Assembly (NCBI GenBank): GCA_964597945.1
Contig: CAZRAD010000121.1
Span: forward strand, 1 to 8,316
From: JAPEKQ01 sp964597945
Lineage (GTDB): Bacteria; Joyebacterota; Joyebacteria; Joyebacterales; Joyebacteraceae
Length of the DNA: 8,316 nucleotides
Reading direction: 5' to 3'
Notes under the pieces: generated by a model
Seen by the model: only the letters and a program-made list of their open reading frames with translations
Database searches by the model: none
What the model was told of the DNA's origin: nothing
Made by a program: the position numbers and the translations under genes
Part shown: positions 1 through 5,618 of the stretch, one piece after another
How positions within the stretch are numbered: position 1 is the stretch's first letter
How the letters are laid out: each line of letters opens with the position of its first letter

Positions 1-684
1 GGCATTGATCTGGCCGTCGCTGTCGGCGTCAGCGTGGTCCTCGTTCCCGATACCGTCGATGCGGCCGTCGCCATCGGTGTCGTCATCCAGCGGGTTGGTC
101 CCGTAGGTGACTTCCTCGAAGTCGTTCCAGCCATCATCGTCGGTGTTGGCATCGAGCGGGTCGGTCCCGTACATCGCCTCGAGGCCATCAATCAGACCGT
201 CGTCATCGGTATCCGCATCGAGCCAGTCCGTCTCGTAGTACGGAGCTCCCGGCTCATGGACGCCGTTGCCGTTCGCGTCCTCGTCGGCATCCGGAATCCA
301 GTCACCGTCGGAATCGACGTCCAACGCGTTAATCAGCGTGTCCTCATCTTCGGCACTGTCGACGAGTCCTTCGATCCCGTCATAGATCCCGTCACCGTCG
401 GTGTCGGGGTTGTACGGGTCGGTCTCGCCTACATCAACGATGCCGTTGCCGTTGACATCTTCTTCGATGTCGGTCAGGCCATCGTTGTCCCAGTCGGCAC
501 GCTCGTCAGTGACCGTGCCGTGGATGCCATGCTTGATCTCATAAAAGTCCGGCAGCCCGTCGCCGTCCGTGTCGTAGTAGTACGCACTCGCGGGTACGCT
601 GCCGATGAGCATCAGCGAGAACACGACCAAGAGCGAAGCGAGCGCGATCACCGCGCCTCTGTCGCTGCGGTTCTCTCTTGCCAT
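1..684 (-). CDS. Exported thrombospondin type 3 (TSP3) repeat protein, N-terminal part (C-terminus beyond window)
   Basis: The ATG at 684 opens 228 codons that stay open to the window edge. Residues 1-34 form a signal peptide: basic start MARENRSDR, hydrophobic core about 11-29, and an ASA cleavage site before YYYDTDGDG. The mature part is a string of calcium-binding-type DxDxDG loops, for example DTDGDGLPD (38-46), DWDNDGLTD (64-72), DTDGDGIYD (94-102) and DTDDDGLID (158-166), with GTDPLD/GTNPLD spacers near 173 and 195. These are the hallmarks of bacterial TSP3 repeats. The protein is very acidic and is probably secreted or surface-attached, rigidified by calcium. The start at 684 is preferred over an in-frame ATG at 840 because the signal peptide and a well-spaced AGGAGG lie right at 684. 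Its catalytic or anchoring domain, if any, is off-window, so no specific function can be given. Confidence 0.88.
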   Translation of the reverse strand, partial: MARENRSDRGAVIALASLLVVFSLMLIGSVPASAYYYDTDGDGLPDFYEIKHGIHGTVTDERADWDNDGLTDIEEDVNGNGIVDVGETDPYNPDTDGDGIYDGIEGLVDSAEDEDTLINALDVDSDGDWIPDADEDANGNGVHEPGAPYYETDWLDADTDDDGLIDGLEAMYGTDPLDANTDDDGWNDFEEVTYGTNPLDDDTDGDGRIDGIGNEDHADADSDGQINA

Positions 685-951
685 CCGACAACCTCCTAGA
701 AAAACGTTCTCACTCCGATGGCGCTCTCCCGTGCGCCTCGGGGCCCCGTCGTGGCCGTCCGGCCTCCAACGGAGATCTCTCGCTGCCGCTTCCCTGACAG
801 CGAACCTTCCCCTAGCTACTCGTACTGAATATCCTCGCATTCACCTCCTATCGGCGCTGGATGCGCCACCGCATCGGTGGCTTCCAGACGCAGGAACCCC
901 CACAGTTTCTCTTCACTAAGTTGCCTCAACACACCAACCCTGTACGGGTTT
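685..951 (-). promoter_or_regulatory. Long structured 5' leader of the TSP3 protein gene
   Basis: About 265 bases separate the predicted transcript start (near 951) from the ATG at 684. The leader contains a hairpin at its extreme 5' end (936-950, AACCC/GGGTT). It also has a two-tier hairpin at 857-887 (CTGGA/TCCAG enclosing GCCACCG/CGGTGGC). An alternative hairpin at 853-867 (GGCGC/GCGCC) cannot form together with the two-tier one. A perfect anti-SD complement AGGAGGTGA (849-841) is followed directly by an ATG at 840. From that ATG 52 codons run in frame into the annotated start. Further GC-rich inverted repeats occupy 720-810, and a T5 run precedes the final SD. I recognise no known riboswitch core (checked by eye for c-di-GMP-I and -II, cobalamin, SAM, fluoride and glycine). 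Confidence 0.4.
692..697 (-). promoter_or_regulatory. Ribosome binding site of the exported TSP3 protein
   Basis: AGGAGG lies 7 bases before the ATG at 684, which is ideal spacing. It decides the start in favour of 684 rather than the in-frame ATG at 840. Confidence 0.8.
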
Positions 952-957
952 TGCGGC

Positions 958-987
958 AATCTAGCACACGGTCCGGAAATCTGTCAA
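958..987 (-). promoter_or_regulatory. Sigma70-like promoter for the TSP3 protein gene
   Basis: The minus strand reads TTGACA (987-982, a perfect -35), then an 18-base spacer, then TAGATT (963-958, 4 of 6 to TATAAT). Transcription would start near 951. The site lies in the gap between alr and the TSP3 gene, in the right orientation. The surrounding gap is more AT-rich than the genes. Confidence 0.6.
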
Positions 988-1021
988 CCTTCTTTTTGGC
1001 GCAATCCCGGACCCCTTGAGG

Positions 1022-1035
1022 CGGGTCAAGACCCG
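1022..1035. repeat. Short perfect inverted repeat upstream of the TSP3 promoter
   Basis: CGGGT-CAAG-ACCCG, 35 bases upstream of the -35 element and about 105 bases past the alr stop. It could be an operator or part of the alr 3' end. No T-tract follows on the minus strand. Confidence 0.35.
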
Positions 1036-1083
1036 AGCCTTTGTCAAGTTAGCGCGACGCCGGAACCGGTTCTTTCGCCACCT

Positions 1084-1110
1084 CAGACGGCCGCTCGCGC
1101 GGCGCGTCCG
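1084..1110 (-). terminator. Hairpin after alr (possible terminator or 3' end structure)
   Basis: On the minus strand this forms an 11-bp stem (CGGACG outer arm with one G-U pair, a one-base bulge, then GCCGC/GCGGC) closed by a GNRA-type GCGA tetraloop. It begins about 30 bases after the alr stop. There is no U-tract, so it may stabilise the 3' end or act with Rho rather than being a classical intrinsic terminator. Confidence 0.45.
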
Positions 1111-1140
1111 AAAGCTGTATTGCCGCTCAGCGAACACCCC

Positions 1141-2334
1141 TCACCGAGTTACTCCCGGCTGCCGTCCAACCGACCGCCGCTCGATGAGCGTCCGCATCCC
1201 GATGGTCTCACCACTCTCTATGTACATGCGGGCCACACGCTTGCCTATCCCGCAGATCACATCGTAGTTGATCGTGCCCGACAGCCGTGCCACCTCGTCG
1301 ACCGATATCTCAGCATCATCCTGTCTACCGAAAAGGATGACCTCGTCCCCGACGGCCGCGTTCCCCACGTCCTCGAGACTGACCATGGTCACATCCATCG
1401 TAACTCTGCCGATCACCGGTGCCTTCACTCCGCGCACCAGCACCTCTCCCCGGTTCGACAGCCGGAAGCTGTACCCGTGCCCGTAGCCCACGGGCACCAC
1501 CCCGACCCGCATCGGATGCTCGGTCACGAAGGTGCGACCGTAGCTGACCGGGTGCCCGGCCGGGAGCTCGCGAATCTGTGCGATCCGCGATTTGAAACTC
1601 ATCACCGGCCTGAGGTCCGCGCCCGGCGCAACCCCGGCCGCCGGCCTCAGTCCGTAGATCATGATCCCGGGACGCACCAGGTTGAGGGGCGCCTTCCGCG
1701 AGTCCTCGATCCCGAGCACACCGCCGCTGTTGGCGGCGTGGCGAAGCGGGATCGATACTCCCTTGCCCTTGAGTCGCGAGAGCAACCCGAGGAATCTGTC
1801 AAGCTGCGCACGAGTGAACTCAGGATCGTCGTCCGACGACGGGAAGTGCGTGAATACTCCCTCGAGGACCAGACTCGGCAGATTCGCCACCGCCGAGATG
1901 AAGGGCGCGGCGTCGGCCAGGCCGATGCCGCTCCGGCCCATGCCCGTGTCGACCTCAACGTGAACGACGCACTGCTTCTCGCGCGACACGGCCGCTCTGG
2001 AGAGGGCGCGTGCGATGCTGAGGCTCGGCACAGTACATGAGAGTTCGTAATCGACGACGCCGTCCGTCTCCTCCTCCATCGGTGGGCTGAGGATGAGGAT
2101 GGGCGCCGTGATCCCGGCCTGTCGAAGTTCGATACCCTCGTGGAGCGTCGCCACACCGAGGATGTCGATACCCTGGCGGACCGCGACTCGCGCCACCTCG
2201 ACCGCGCCATGGCCGTATCCGTCCGCCTTGACAACGAGAAGAACCTGGCAGTCCTCGCCCGCTCTGGCACGTGCCTCGGAGATGTTGTGTGACAGTGCAT
2301 CGAGGTCGATCTCCAGCCAGGTCGAGAAGCGCAT
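1141..2334 (-). CDS. alr: Alanine racemase (PLP-dependent)
   Basis: Interconverts L- and D-alanine in the cytoplasm, supplying D-Ala for peptidoglycan. The 397-residue product matches the fold-type III family along its length. It has the PLP-lysine motif VVKADGYGHG (Lys36), DTGMGRSGIG (Arg134), HAANSGG (Ser204) and RPGIMIYGL (Arg221, the pyridine-nitrogen contact). It also has the second catalytic base in PVSYGRTF (Tyr265), followed by VGYGHGY and GRVTMD. The ATG at 2334 is chosen over upstream extensions because MRFSTWLEIDLDALSHNI is the usual family N-terminus and GGGAG lies 6 bases before it. Oddly, Glu127 stands where many homologues carry the carbamylated lysine before (V/M)DTGM. The C-terminal tail from about 385 is slightly long. 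The gene stands alone, diverges from mazG, and may be served by the sigma54-type promoter at 2664-2679. I see only a poor sigma70 candidate closer in. Confidence 0.96.
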   Translation of the reverse strand: MRFSTWLEIDLDALSHNISEARARAGEDCQVLLVVKADGYGHGAVEVARVAVRQGIDILGVATLHEGIELRQAGITAPILILSPPMEEETDGVVDYELSCTVPSLSIARALSRAAVSREKQCVVHVEVDTGMGRSGIGLADAAPFISAVANLPSLVLEGVFTHFPSSDDDPEFTRAQLDRFLGLLSRLKGKGVSIPLRHAANSGGVLGIEDSRKAPLNLVRPGIMIYGLRPAAGVAPGADLRPVMSFKSRIAQIRELPAGHPVSYGRTFVTEHPMRVGVVPVGYGHGYSFRLSNRGEVLVRGVKAPVIGRVTMDVTMVSLEDVGNAAVGDEVILFGRQDDAEISVDEVARLSGTINYDVICGIGKRVARMYIESGETIGMRTLIERRSVGRQPGVTR

Positions 2335-2340
2335 CAGTAT

Positions 2341-2345
2341 CTCCC
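2341..2345 (-). promoter_or_regulatory. Ribosome binding site of alr
   Basis: GGGAG lies 6 bases before the ATG at 2334. It supports that start over the frame-open region extending to 2415. Confidence 0.6.
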
Positions 2346-2465
2346 TCTCACGGCGGGCGCCCGTTGTTCCGGCGACAAACGAATATCTAGTAGCACAGAG
2401 ACCCCCGCCCCGCAAGCGGATTCGCCCGTTTCAGGGTGGAATCGCCGGCGCGGGCGCTCCGGGAA

Positions 2466-2517
2466 CGCAGATCTCACGGCACGTCCGGAGGCGCCGACGC
2501 CTCCTGCCGTCCCTGCG
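2466..2517. repeat. Multi-tier imperfect hairpin
   Basis: Three nested stems: CGCAG (2466-2470) with CTGCG (2513-2517), ACGGCA (2476-2481) with TGCCGT (2505-2510), and GGAGGCG (2487-2493) with CGCCTCC (2498-2504). The loop is four bases, CCGA. Interior bulges are asymmetric, so it resembles RNA structure more than a protein-binding palindrome. Strand cannot be decided, because all pairs are Watson-Crick on both strands. Confidence 0.45.
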
Positions 2518-2543
2518 CCACGTGGATCAGCTTTCAAAGAGCC

Positions 2544-2633
2544 GGGTGCCCAATGAGCACCCAGGCCCCCTCCGGGCACACCTTCGGGGGCCTCCGGGCG
2601 CCGGAGGAGTGGGATGTTTCGCCACAACACCCC
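2544..2633 (-). ncRNA. Hairpin chain downstream of the sigma54 promoter (candidate structured RNA or alr leader)
   Basis: Read on the minus strand, four hairpins follow in order. At 2633-2611, GGGGTGTT pairs with AACATCCC around a 7-base loop. At 2607-2591, CCTCCGG pairs with CCGGAGG around 3 bases. At 2593-2563, AGGCCCCC pairs with GGGGGCCT around 15 bases. At 2562-2544, GGGTGC pairs with GCACCC around 7 bases. The second and third share bases 2591-2593, so they cannot both be fully formed. A G-U pair in the first hairpin is an A-C mismatch on the plus strand, which favours minus-strand transcription, consistent with the promoter upstream. No known RNA family is recognised. Confidence 0.35.
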
Positions 2634-2663
2634 CACATCTCCGGCCCTCTGAGCCCTTTGGGA

Positions 2664-2679
2664 TGCAAGTGGCATGCCA
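2664..2679 (-). promoter_or_regulatory. Sigma54 (RpoN)-type promoter pointing toward alr
   Basis: The minus strand reads TGGCATGCCACTTGCA, matching TGGCACR-N4-TTGCW at all defined positions except one (T for C). The invariant GG (2678-2677) and GC (2666-2665) have the required 10-base separation. Transcription would begin near 2653, about 320 bases before the alr ATG and just before the hairpin chain. Sigma54 promoters need an activator bound upstream; 2727-2753 is a possible site. The -24 half lies inside the palindrome GTGGCATGCCAC (2669-2680), so chance resemblance is not excluded. Confidence 0.5.
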
Positions 2680-2726
2680 CGGACACTCACAACCGTCCAA
2701 AACCTTGCCTCATATGTGGTTAGAGC

Positions 2727-2753
2727 GTCGCCTCGAACGTCTCGAACGGCGAC
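2727..2753. repeat. Inverted repeat enclosing a tandem CTCGAACG repeat
   Basis: GTCGCC (2727-2732) and GGCGAC (2748-2753) bracket two copies of CTCGAACG (2732-2739 and 2741-2748). The spacing of 50-75 bases upstream of the sigma54-type site fits an activator-binding region, and it also lies about 45 bases upstream of the mazG promoter. Its role is inferred only. Confidence 0.3.
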
Positions 2754-2797
2754 CGGGCCGGACAGACCTCGTCACGGTGGGCGTTTCACGGCGCTCG

Positions 2798-2826
2798 TTG
2801 CGAACGTCCCGACCATCGTGTATCCT
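2798..2826 (+). promoter_or_regulatory. Sigma70-like promoter for mazG
   Basis: TTGCGA (2798-2803), a 17-base spacer and TATCCT (2821-2826, 4 of 6 to consensus). The start would be near 2833, giving a leader of about 120 bases before the mazG GTG. Confidence 0.45.
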
Positions 2827-2938
2827 CTCGTGTGACAGCGCGTTCCATGCAAAGCGCATGTGCTTCATTATGGCGCATTCGTCGCCGGGACGGCGCCCGT
2901 CCGGCCCCCGGATGAGCGTCGCAGATCTCTCCCACGAC

Positions 2939-2943
2939 AGGAG
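2939..2943 (+). promoter_or_regulatory. Ribosome binding site of mazG
   Basis: AGGAG lies 9 bases before the GTG at 2953. With the family's usual N-terminus it supports this start over a GTG at 2860. Confidence 0.55.
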
Positions 2944-2952
2944 CCTCGACAC

Positions 2953-3747
2953 GTGACAGCCGAGACCGAAGGACGTCCGTTCCACGAACTCGTCCAACTG
3001 ACGAAACTCCTCCGTGCACCCGGAGGCTGCGCGTGGGATCGCGCGCAGACTATTGAGTCCATCAGACCACACCTGGTCGAGGAGTTCCACGAGGCCCTCG
3101 AGGCGATGGACGAGCGGGACGACGTGAAGCTCCGCGACGAACTCGGCGACCTGCTCTTTCTGATCGTGTTCATCTCGGTCATGGGTGAGGAAGCGAGCCG
3201 CTTCACGCTCGAGGATGTCATCACCGGTATCGACGAGAAGCTGCGCCGACGTCATCCCCACGTCTTCGGCGACGCGGTCGCCGAGACACCGGATGACGTG
3301 CGAGGTACCTGGGAAACGCAGAAGCTCACGGAGAAGTCTCACGCCGACCGCGAGTCAATGCTCGACGGTCTTCCTCGCGAACTCTCAGCGCTCCTGACGG
3401 CAAGACGCATGCAGGAGAAGGCGGCGTCCGTCGGATTCGACTGGCCGACCCGCGACGAGGTGCTCGACAAAATCGTTGAGGAGACCGGTGAGCTCCGTGA
3501 GGAGCTCTCGCACGGGGACAGGGATCGCCAGGAGGACGAGATCGGCGATCTGCTCTTCGCCGTCGTCAACATCGCGCGCTATCAGGGGATGGATCCCGAA
3601 GCCGCCCTGCGGCGCACGAACCGCAAGTTCCGCACGCGGTTCGCCGCGATCGAACGCCATTTCGAGGGGACCGATCTCAGAGACGTCGGACTCGAAGCCA
3701 TGGACGAGGTGTGGAACCGCGTGAAAAAGGAAGAGCAGGGTCGGTAG
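2953..3747 (+). CDS. mazG: Nucleoside triphosphate pyrophosphohydrolase MazG
   Basis: Hydrolyses NTPs/dNTPs to NMPs and pyrophosphate, clearing damaged nucleotides and, in some bacteria, moderating (p)ppGpp signalling. The 264-residue product has the two-domain MazG layout and about the length of the E. coli protein (263). The first domain has LRAPGGCAWDRAQT (20-33), metal-binding EEFHE (43-47) and ELGDLLF (63-69). The RRRHPHVFGD signature (98-107) is followed by the W-E-x-x-K linker. The second domain has EETGE (176-180), EIGDLLF (196-202) and the terminal KFRTRF (225-230). Metal ligands are intact in both domains. The GTG start is chosen because the conserved F-x-x-L-x-x-L helix begins ten residues later and AGGAG precedes it. 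It is the only plus-strand gene here, has its own predicted promoter, and converges on the Nudix gene. Confidence 0.95.
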   Translation: MTAETEGRPFHELVQLTKLLRAPGGCAWDRAQTIESIRPHLVEEFHEALEAMDERDDVKLRDELGDLLFLIVFISVMGEEASRFTLEDVITGIDEKLRRRHPHVFGDAVAETPDDVRGTWETQKLTEKSHADRESMLDGLPRELSALLTARRMQEKAASVGFDWPTRDEVLDKIVEETGELREELSHGDRDRQEDEIGDLLFAVVNIARYQGMDPEAALRRTNRKFRTRFAAIERHFEGTDLRDVGLEAMDEVWNRVKKEEQGR

Positions 3748-3796
3748 TTCGCACAGCCGATCGCCGCGCGCTCGCCCGCGGCTCGAGGTCGCGAAC
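3747..3796. terminator. Inverted-repeat spacer between convergent mazG and the Nudix gene
   Basis: The outer arms GTTCGC (3747-3752) and GCGAAC (3791-3796) enclose GCCGCG (3763-3768) and CGCGGC (3777-3782). It fills most of the 69-base convergent gap and could form on either transcript, as expected of a shared bidirectional terminator. No T-run follows on either strand, so termination efficiency is uncertain. Confidence 0.4.
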
Positions 3797-3816
3797 GCAT
3801 CAGATGGGTGTTCGGA

Positions 3817-4320
3817 TCAACTGCGCCACCGGACGTAGTCAACGATGATCCGCCGGTGGTCGAACGCCATCTCGTCAGGGAGTTCGTCCAGCTGATAGAC
3901 CGCAGCCGCCTTCGCATCATCGTCGGCGCGAAGCACGCCGCGCCCCACCGCGGTGAACACAACCGTCATTGTGTGCAGCCGGGGATCGCGCTCCGGATCC
4001 GAATAAACGCGGAACTGCTCGAGTCCTTCGAGCTCGAGTCCCGTCTCTTCACGCGCCTCGCGCACGGCCGCGTCTTCTGCGGTCTCTCCGTAGTCGATGA
4101 AGCCTCCCGGCAACGCCCAACCATGCGGCGGGTTCGCCCGCTCGATGAGAACAATCCCGCCCTCGAACGCGATGATGATGTCCACCGTCGGAACGGGGTT
4201 CCGGGGATGCACACCGGGCTCGCGTTCGTGCGAGTGCGAAATGCGCCTCGCCTCCCCCGGCTCATCCGTTTGCGCACCCGGGTCGCGCCGCGACCCGACC
4301 TTGTCTATTCGTCCGGACAT
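3817..4320 (-). CDS. Nudix hydrolase
   Basis: The 167-residue product carries a complete Nudix box at 73-95 (GX5EX7REUXEEXGU): Gly73, Glu79, then REAREETGL (87-95). All the metal-coordinating glutamates are present. The preceding IIIAFEGGIVLIERANPPHGWALPGG is the usual first beta strands and loop. Family members hydrolyse nucleoside diphosphates linked to another moiety; the substrate cannot be read from this sequence, though ADP-ribose or oxidised NTPs are common for this size. Residues 1-41 are charged and not conserved-looking, so an internal start, such as GTG at codon 37 or 46, is possible. The ATG at 4320 overlaps the end of the upstream gene by 16 bases, suggesting translational coupling and third place in the DUF1844 operon. 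Its stop faces mazG. Confidence 0.9.
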   Translation of the reverse strand: MSGRIDKVGSRRDPGAQTDEPGEARRISHSHEREPGVHPRNPVPTVDIIIAFEGGIVLIERANPPHGWALPGGFIDYGETAEDAAVREAREETGLELEGLEQFRVYSDPERDPRLHTMTVVFTAVGRGVLRADDDAKAAAVYQLDELPDEMAFDHRRIIVDYVRWRS

Positions 4321-5618
4321 CCGTCCTCATCCTCGAACCCGTCAAGGTCCTCGGGTTCGTCGGGACACATGTCCCGCTCATCGGTGATCCCGTCCCCGTC
4401 GTTGTCGAGATCGGGGACCCCGTCCTCATCCTCGAACCCGTCGTAATCCTCCGAGGTCAATGGCGCCAGATCCATCCGGTCCGGGATACCATCGGCGTCG
4501 TCGTCGAGGTCCGGGCACCCGTCCTCGTCCTCGAAGCCGTCGATGTCCTCAGGCTCGCCGGCACACTCGTCCCGGAAATCCGGGATGCCGTCGCGGTCCG
4601 TGTCGGTCGACGTCACCGGCCATGTGTAGGCGATCGCCACGGTCGCCACCCAGTCGGGCCAGGCGTCGTGCGGGTCGAACTCCGGCGTGGCGGCATCATC
4701 ACCCGAGAGCGCGACGGAGACCGCCGATGTGATCGACCACCCCCCGCCGAACCGGAGCCGCAGCCCGGGGGTGATCATCAGAGGATTCTCCTTGCGCGCA
4801 ATGACATCGCTGTTCGGGAAGATATCGCCGCGGAACTCGGTGAACAGATCGATACTCCTGCCCGGGAACTCGACGGCCCCACGCAGCAAGAGGAAATCGT
4901 TATCGTACGATGCTGCACCCGCGGGGAGCGGCGGATAGCTGTCCGGGAAGAAGCGCCGGCCGCGCTCGTCCTCGCGGTTGAACCGCCAGCCGACATTCGC
5001 GTGGAGTCGCATGGGGAACGTGCTCGTGAAATCGGCGGTCAGAAGCACTGCGACGGTGGCATCCACCTGCGTTCCTCCCGCCAGCAGCACGTCGTCGGCG
5101 GCGGTGTCGGTGACCGCGACCTCGGTCGCGACGGGAAGCCCGACGTCGGCCCAGAGCGCGGCGGCGAAGACCGAATCGCGAGACGGAAGACCGAGCTTCA
5201 CGCCGACAGACGGATTTGAGAGTCCGCGCGCGTCAACGCTCCCGCCGTCGGCCTCCCACGCCGCGCCGCGGAGCGGCACGTCGAACGAGACCTCGAGCCA
5301 GGGCAGGACACCATATGAACTCGCCGCATGAAGCGAACCGTACGTCCCGGCACCGGCGTCGAGCCTCCGTGAGATATCGGTCGACTCATAGTAGCGGCCT
5401 GCGAGTGAGAGCGCGAGAACGCCGCGCGTCTGGATGCGCGCCGAGCGCACCTCGACCAGACCCACTCCACCACAGACGGCGCACCCGTCCTCAGCGTGTG
5501 CGACAACCGAACAGACGAGCGCGACCGCGAGTGTGGCAAGCAGCATGACCATCGAGAGGTCCGCGCGAGCGTGGCGCGAGCGAGCTGCTTCGCGACACCT
5601 GAGTCGCGACCGGATCAC
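4305..5618 (-). CDS. Outer-membrane beta-barrel-like protein with C-terminal TSP3 repeats, no OmpA domain
   Basis: The 437-residue product starts at GTG 5618, with GGAGG 7 bases upstream and a 4-base overlap (GTGA) with the DUF1844 gene. A basic n-region of about 22 residues and a hydrophobic core (23-40) form a signal peptide ending AHA42. A CxxC pair follows (Cys46, Cys49). Residues about 55-335 alternate short amphipathic strands and turns, for example LALSLAGRYYEST, WLEVSFDVPLRG, FPMRLHANVGWRFN and LMITPGLRLRFGGGW, consistent with an outer-membrane barrel. Residues 337-437 are three calcium-type TSP3 repeats with DGFEDEDG recurring at 360, 393 and 426. In many barrel/TSP3 proteins such repeats lead into an OmpA peptidoglycan-binding domain. 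Here the stop follows directly after GCPDE. It is probably a surface or periplasm-facing structural protein; the exact role is unknown. Confidence 0.85.
   Translation of the reverse strand: MIRSRLRCREAARSRHARADLSMVMLLATLAVALVCSVVAHAEDGCAVCGGVGLVEVRSARIQTRGVLALSLAGRYYESTDISRRLDAGAGTYGSLHAASSYGVLPWLEVSFDVPLRGAAWEADGGSVDARGLSNPSVGVKLGLPSRDSVFAAALWADVGLPVATEVAVTDTAADDVLLAGGTQVDATVAVLLTADFTSTFPMRLHANVGWRFNREDERGRRFFPDSYPPLPAGAASYDNDFLLLRGAVEFPGRSIDLFTEFRGDIFPNSDVIARKENPLMITPGLRLRFGGGWSITSAVSVALSGDDAATPEFDPHDAWPDWVATVAIAYTWPVTSTDTDRDGIPDFRDECAGEPEDIDGFEDEDGCPDLDDDADGIPDRMDLAPLTSEDYDGFEDEDGVPDLDNDGDGITDERDMCPDEPEDLDGFEDEDGCPDE
4308..4610 (-). repeat. Three 99-base tandem repeats encoding TSP3 units
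   Basis: The coding repeat has a period of 33 codons, with DGFEDEDG at residues 360, 393 and 426. The DNA is also well conserved between copies: cgtcctcatcctcgaacccg recurs at about 4321 and 4423, with a near copy at about 4519. This suggests recent unit duplication or homogenisation, and the number of units may vary between strains. Confidence 0.75.

Larger units (their letters stand above)
2335..2952. other. 618-base gene-free interval between divergent alr and mazG
   Basis: No open frame here looks like protein: the candidates are shadows, Arg/Pro/Gly-rich or without conserved motifs. In plus-strand order the interval holds a hairpin at 2419-2443 (GATTC/GAATC with CCC/GGG), a multi-tier hairpin at 2466-2517, a hairpin chain at 2544-2633, and a sigma54-type promoter (minus) at 2664-2679. 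An inverted repeat enclosing a tandem CTCGAACG repeat follows at 2727-2753, and then a sigma70-like promoter (plus) for mazG at 2798-2826. It shows no match by eye to tRNA, tmRNA, SRP RNA or RNase P RNA. The density of strong hairpins suggests a structured leader or small RNA, which remains inference. Confidence 0.5.

Noticed and set aside
1..684. A plus-strand 221-codon frame with Val/Ile-rich repeats
   Set aside because: It is the reverse complement of the Asp/Gly calcium-loop repeats of the real minus-strand gene.
853..955. Possible cyclic di-GMP riboswitch in the TSP3 gene leader (GTACAGGG near the 5' end)
   Set aside because: The GGGACGCAAAGCC core and the tetraloop arrangement are absent. 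Only a few bases match.
877..2040. A 387-codon plus-strand open frame antisense to alr
   Set aside because: Low-complexity Arg/Pro/His-rich product without motifs. alr on the other strand is unambiguous.
2393..2425. Sigma70 promoter just upstream of alr (TTGCGG, 17 bases, TACTAG)
   Set aside because: Only 3 of 6 bases match at -10 and 4 of 6 at -35. Too weak to annotate, though a local alr promoter may still exist.
2434..2448. AGGGTGGAATCGCCG on the plus strand, resembling the T-box sequence
   Set aside because: The ACCGCG part is broken, no specifier stem precedes it (the upstream DNA is alr coding sequence), and no aminoacyl-tRNA synthetase or amino-acid gene follows.
2534..2638. A 34-codon minus-strand mini-ORF just downstream of the sigma54-type promoter
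   Set aside because: GGAG abuts the ATG with no spacing and the frame coincides with the palindromic stems. Kept only as a possible leader peptide if ribosome profiling supports it.
2334..2690. A 118-codon minus-strand frame in the alr-mazG interval
   Set aside because: Gly/Arg/Pro-rich, no family resemblance, no convincing ribosome binding site, and the DNA is better explained by hairpin structure.
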